A stretch of 64,000 bases of DNA, from assembly GCA_964479695.1 (NCBI GenBank), contig CAYZSO010000005.1:79489-143488 (forward strand), given 5' to 3'. Numbering within the stretch: position 1 is the first letter of the stretch; the number at the start of each line of letters is the position of its first letter. The translations under genes were made by a program, and so were the position numbers. Under the pieces are notes generated by a model that was not told the origin of the DNA, ran no database searches, and was given only the letters and a program-made list of their open reading frames with translations. Below are positions 61,230-64,000 of this stretch, piece after piece. This DNA is from JAAYZH01 sp964479695. GTDB taxonomy: Bacteria; Bacillota; Clostridia; Saccharofermentanales; Fastidiosipilaceae.

Positions 61230-62632
61230 AACAATTAATTCGCAATCTAAAAGTATTACTTCTCGTACTTGTCGTCCTTTCCCTCGCACTCGGCGGCGGC
61301 CTCGTGTACCAACAATATCAGAGCCAGACCACCCTCCTGGCGGTGGCCGGTGAAAACAAAGCCGCCCTCCGCCAACGCTATGCCCAAGCCGGCGAAATTT
61401 ACTCACGTGACGAGGTTCTTCTCGCTAACTCTGTAGACGGTGAACGTGTCTACGCGGACGACCCCACGCTCCAAGAATCAGTTTCGCAAATCGTCGGCGA
61501 CTACACCCATCACATGAGTAACACGATCGAAACCATGTACCAAGACGAGATCTTAGGGAACCTTCGCAGCGTGCCCGAGCAGTTCCTGCTGGATGTCACC
61601 GGGCGCGGTTTGCAGGGCAGCAGCATCCATTTAACACTCCATTCCTCCATCAACGCTTACGCTTATTCACAGCTCGAGGGCCTGACCGGAGCCGCGGTTC
61701 TCATGAACTACAAAACCGGCGAAGTCTTGGCGATGGTTTCCACACCCGCAACTTCGATGGATAACATCATCAATTACGAAAATATTCCGGACAGCGCCTT
61801 GTTCAACCGGGCCTTGAATGGCCGCTATGCCCCCGGTTCGACGTTTAAGATCATGACAGCTGGTGCGTGGCTTTCGTCCCCTGTATTCGACCCGACTTAT
61901 GCTTTCTTCGATGACGGCACTGCGCATTATCCCAACGGAGCGACCGACGTGGGGCATGGCCAGGTGGATTTGAACTACGCCTTCACCGCGTCCTGCAACG
62001 TCTATTTCGGGGATTTGGCCGTGAAGGTCGGTCAACCCTATTTTGCAGATTATTTGGCCAAAGCCGGCTTCACCAACCTCACTTCCATCGATCGCCTGAC
62101 GGTCAGCCGCGCTCAGGTCAACAACACAGCCGCCGAGAACGACCAAGGCCTTCTATCTTGGTTCGGCACCGGTCAACCGGTCGGCGAACTGGTCCTGACC
62201 GTATCACCTTTGGAGTTGGCAACCATTGGTTCCGCCGTTGCCAACGGTGGTAACCTCTTGCAACCACATATCGTCAGCTACATCCGCAACCCCTTAAATC
62301 AACAGAAGGAAACCGCTGAACCCACAACCATCCAACGCATGTTCACCCCACAAGTTGCCGCCCGTTTGCAACAGATGATGCTGGGCGCCATCTCTTCTGA
62401 CTACACCATCCAAAGCAACGCCCGCATTGAGGGTTTTGAGGTGGGCGGCAAATCGGGCACAGTCCAAGTGGAAACCCCGGAAGGCGAACAACAAAATGCC
62501 CTCTGGGTCGGTTACCTGAACGACGATAATTACCCCTACGCGGTGGCTGTAGTGGTCGAGAATGCCTCAGGCACCAACAGCACGTCTGTGCTGATCGGCG
62601 CGAACATCCTGCGTGAGGCCACGCGCTATTAA
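61226..62632 (+). CDS. Class B penicillin-binding protein (transpeptidase)
   Basis: 468 residues, one membrane helix near the N-terminus. SxxK in APGSTFKIM, SxN in TASCNVYF and KTG-type motif KSGTVQ, so active-site order is complete. The N-terminal domain is short (PBPA/FtsI-like minimal form). Start overlaps the SEDS gene (ATGA), so the pair is the enzymatic unit. Confidence 0.94.
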   Translation: MKQLIRNLKVLLLVLVVLSLALGGGLVYQQYQSQTTLLAVAGENKAALRQRYAQAGEIYSRDEVLLANSVDGERVYADDPTLQESVSQIVGDYTHHMSNTIETMYQDEILGNLRSVPEQFLLDVTGRGLQGSSIHLTLHSSINAYAYSQLEGLTGAAVLMNYKTGEVLAMVSTPATSMDNIINYENIPDSALFNRALNGRYAPGSTFKIMTAGAWLSSPVFDPTYAFFDDGTAHYPNGATDVGHGQVDLNYAFTASCNVYFGDLAVKVGQPYFADYLAKAGFTNLTSIDRLTVSRAQVNNTAAENDQGLLSWFGTGQPVGELVLTVSPLELATIGSAVANGGNLLQPHIVSYIRNPLNQQKETAEPTTIQRMFTPQVAARLQQMMLGAISSDYTIQSNARIEGFEVGGKSGTVQVETPEGEQQNALWVGYLNDDNYPYAVAVVVENASGTNSTSVLIGANILREATRY

Positions 62633-62702
62633 ACGGCGCTTGTGTGTGATTATGAGAAACAGGAAATATTAAAGTTAAGGGAAAATCATCGGGAGGAAAA
62701 CG

Positions 62703-63026
62703 TTGGGACAAGACATCACCTTTAGTAAAATCGGTTTCGGCAATCTGGTTGCCACAGCCAGAATCCTTGCGCTCGTGCAACCCGACGCGGCACCTGTGAA
62801 ACGCATGATTCAGGAGGCCAGGGATCGAGGTGCTTTGATCGATGCTTCAGCGGGTCGCAAAACGAAAACCGTCTTGGTCATGGACAGCGATCATGTTATC
62901 CTATCAGCAATAGAGGCTGAGAAAATACTGGCAGGTCAAATAGGCGGCGACTCGCAAGCGCAAGCCGAAACTGACACGTCAGCAGAATTTCCCGCGTCGG
63001 AAGAATTTCCCGCGTCGGAAGAATAG
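62703..63026 (+). CDS. remA: RemA/DUF370 regulatory protein with repeat tail
   Basis: RemA forms DNA-binding rings that activate matrix and osmoprotection genes in Bacillus. Core at residues 1-85: FSKIGFGNLVATARILALV, the basic RDRGALIDASAGRKTKTVLV and SDHVILSAIEAEKI. Starts at TTG 62703, with GGGAGG upstream, 70 bases after the PBP. The tail has two EFPASE units (18-bp repeat), then TAG. The same frame continues for 27 codons with another TAG; see findings. The next gene is gmk, as in Bacillota generally. Confidence 0.9.
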   Translation: MGQDITFSKIGFGNLVATARILALVQPDAAPVKRMIQEARDRGALIDASAGRKTKTVLVMDSDHVILSAIEAEKILAGQIGGDSQAQAETDTSAEFPASEEFPASEE

Positions 63027-63183
63027 TCTGCGTCCGAGGAATAGACTGTAACAGCAGAAATTTCTGCGGAAATTTCGAATGAACCAGCAGACAAAGCCGC
63101 AGAGGAGTAAACTGCTTAACAAAACTCTAACATTCAGGGGATAAAGGCCTCTCCCGGAGAGAGCCATTTGAAAGGGGACTTAC

Positions 63184-63837
63184 ATGGCAGGAGATCACCT
63201 TGCTGAAGGAATTGAAGGTGATATTGACGAGCTTTTTCGGGGCATGCTGATCTGCGTGTCCGGGCCTTCAGGAGTAGGCAAAGGCACAGTCATTGACGCT
63301 TTGAAACGGAAGATGCCGGACCTTGAGCATTCTGTATCTGTGACGACCAGGGAGCCCAGGCCTGGTGAAGTGGACGGCGTCGATTATTATTTCCGAACCG
63401 TTGAAGAATTCGAAGAGATGATTGAGAACAACGAGATTCTCGAGCATGACTACTATATGTCCAATTACTACGGCACTCCGCGTCAAGCGATCGAAGATAA
63501 AATCGCCAAAGGACTCGATGTCGTCATGGATGTGACTGTACCGGGGTCTTTGGCCATACTCTATAAATTCGAAGCTGCCTGCAGTATTTTCCTGCTGCCG
63601 CCGTCGCTCTCGACCCTTCGCTCGCGCTTGATCGGCCGGGGAACGGAAACCACCGATATGATCGACTCGCGCCTCCTCAAGGCCGTCGATGAAATCGAGA
63701 TGGCGCCGAAATTCGACTATATTTTGATCAACCGGGACGTTGAGAAGACGGCCGATGAAATCCGCCACATTATCATCGCGGAGAAGCTGCGTTCGGTAAG
63801 GCGCCTCGGCATCGAACAGCGCGTGCTGAAGCGCTGA
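63184..63837 (+). CDS. gmk: Guanylate kinase
   Basis: Phosphorylates GMP to GDP. P-loop SGPSGVGKGT (27-36), TTREPRPGEVDGVDYYF for GMP binding and a lid with RLIGRGTET. A ~20-residue N-terminal extension precedes the usual start; AAAGGGG before ATG 63184 supports it, but ATG 63244 would give the standard length. It follows remA as in Bacillus. Confidence 0.94.
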   Translation: MAGDHLAEGIEGDIDELFRGMLICVSGPSGVGKGTVIDALKRKMPDLEHSVSVTTREPRPGEVDGVDYYFRTVEEFEEMIENNEILEHDYYMSNYYGTPRQAIEDKIAKGLDVVMDVTVPGSLAILYKFEAACSIFLLPPSLSTLRSRLIGRGTETTDMIDSRLLKAVDEIEMAPKFDYILINRDVEKTADEIRHIIIAEKLRSVRRLGIEQRVLKR

Positions 63838-63861
63838 GTTCCAGCCGTTTTCGCTACAATT

Positions 63862-63883
63862 CACTACATAAGTTTAAAATTGG
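63862..63883. repeat. PAL2 half copy
   Basis: TTCACTACATAAGTTTAAAATT, one arm plus centre of the palindrome at 56355-56396; the second arm is missing. Confidence 0.7.
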
Positions 63884-64000
63884 TTCGGGTGTCGAAAGTA
63901 CGGTTTATGCGGCCTGAAGCTGCAGTTTTTTTTCGGTCATTTGCATTTTCCTGCAAATAACCGGGAAAAATAATTTTTTAGGTGAAAAAAGGGCAAAAAA

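Overview
The window is a chromosomal segment from a Gram-positive, fermentative, probably anaerobic bacterium of the Bacillota, most likely class Clostridia. This is inferred from gene content and order: a speD / Orn-Lys-Arg decarboxylase / speE polyamine operon, remA next to gmk, an FHA-FtsW plus PBP pair, lipoprotein-type ABC binding proteins and strong AGGAGG ribosome sites. Nothing here fixes a genus. Superoxide dismutase and a fused MsrAB suggest some tolerance of oxygen.

Layout. 1-16956 is mostly housekeeping: MATE exporter (cut by the window edge), cca, msrAB, a DedA protein, an FAH-family enzyme, sodA, fabH, a Nim-like flavoprotein, a leader peptide plus cysK-cysE, the polyamine operon, maf and an S66 peptidase. 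17081-20865 is a TPP-riboswitch operon for uptake of a thiamine precursor. 21016-31278 has two paralogous PD-(D/E)XK-like proteins, a HIT protein, an SDR, a two-component system with a secreted glycine-rich protein, and a uracil permease. tRNA-Thr(GGT) is at 31403. 32290-44569 looks like a catabolic island: SDR, two alpha/beta hydrolases, a KAS III-like enzyme, a complete Liv transporter, CoA-transferase, TetR regulator and thiolase. 44674-51336 is a YesM/YesN-controlled sugar ABC uptake operon. 51524-59246 holds an oxidoreductase, two GIY-YIG proteins, trmO, an ABC-F protein, a cell-wall protein, an SRAP protein and eda. 59421-63837 holds FHA-FtsW, PBP, remA and gmk.

Four sequence layers run across the genes. 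(1) A palindrome, TTTGGCCAAA with best context GGCTTTGGCCAAAGCC, recurs roughly once per kb in coding DNA (in all three reading frames) and between genes. (2) A 30-40 bp intergenic palindrome, PAL1 (arm ACCGCAGAACTTTAAA), is present in 12 copies. (3) Short tandem repeats have expanded in frame at the ends or linkers of more than 20 otherwise conserved proteins. (4) A 2.2-kb unit at 29083-31278 is bounded by diverged inverted arms of about 200 bp and carries one of the two paralogous PD-(D/E)XK-like genes, next to tRNA-Thr. I consider (1) and (4) the best candidates for something undescribed.

Limits: everything was read by eye, without database searches or folding software. Family names rest on motifs and on family knowledge; copy counts are manual.
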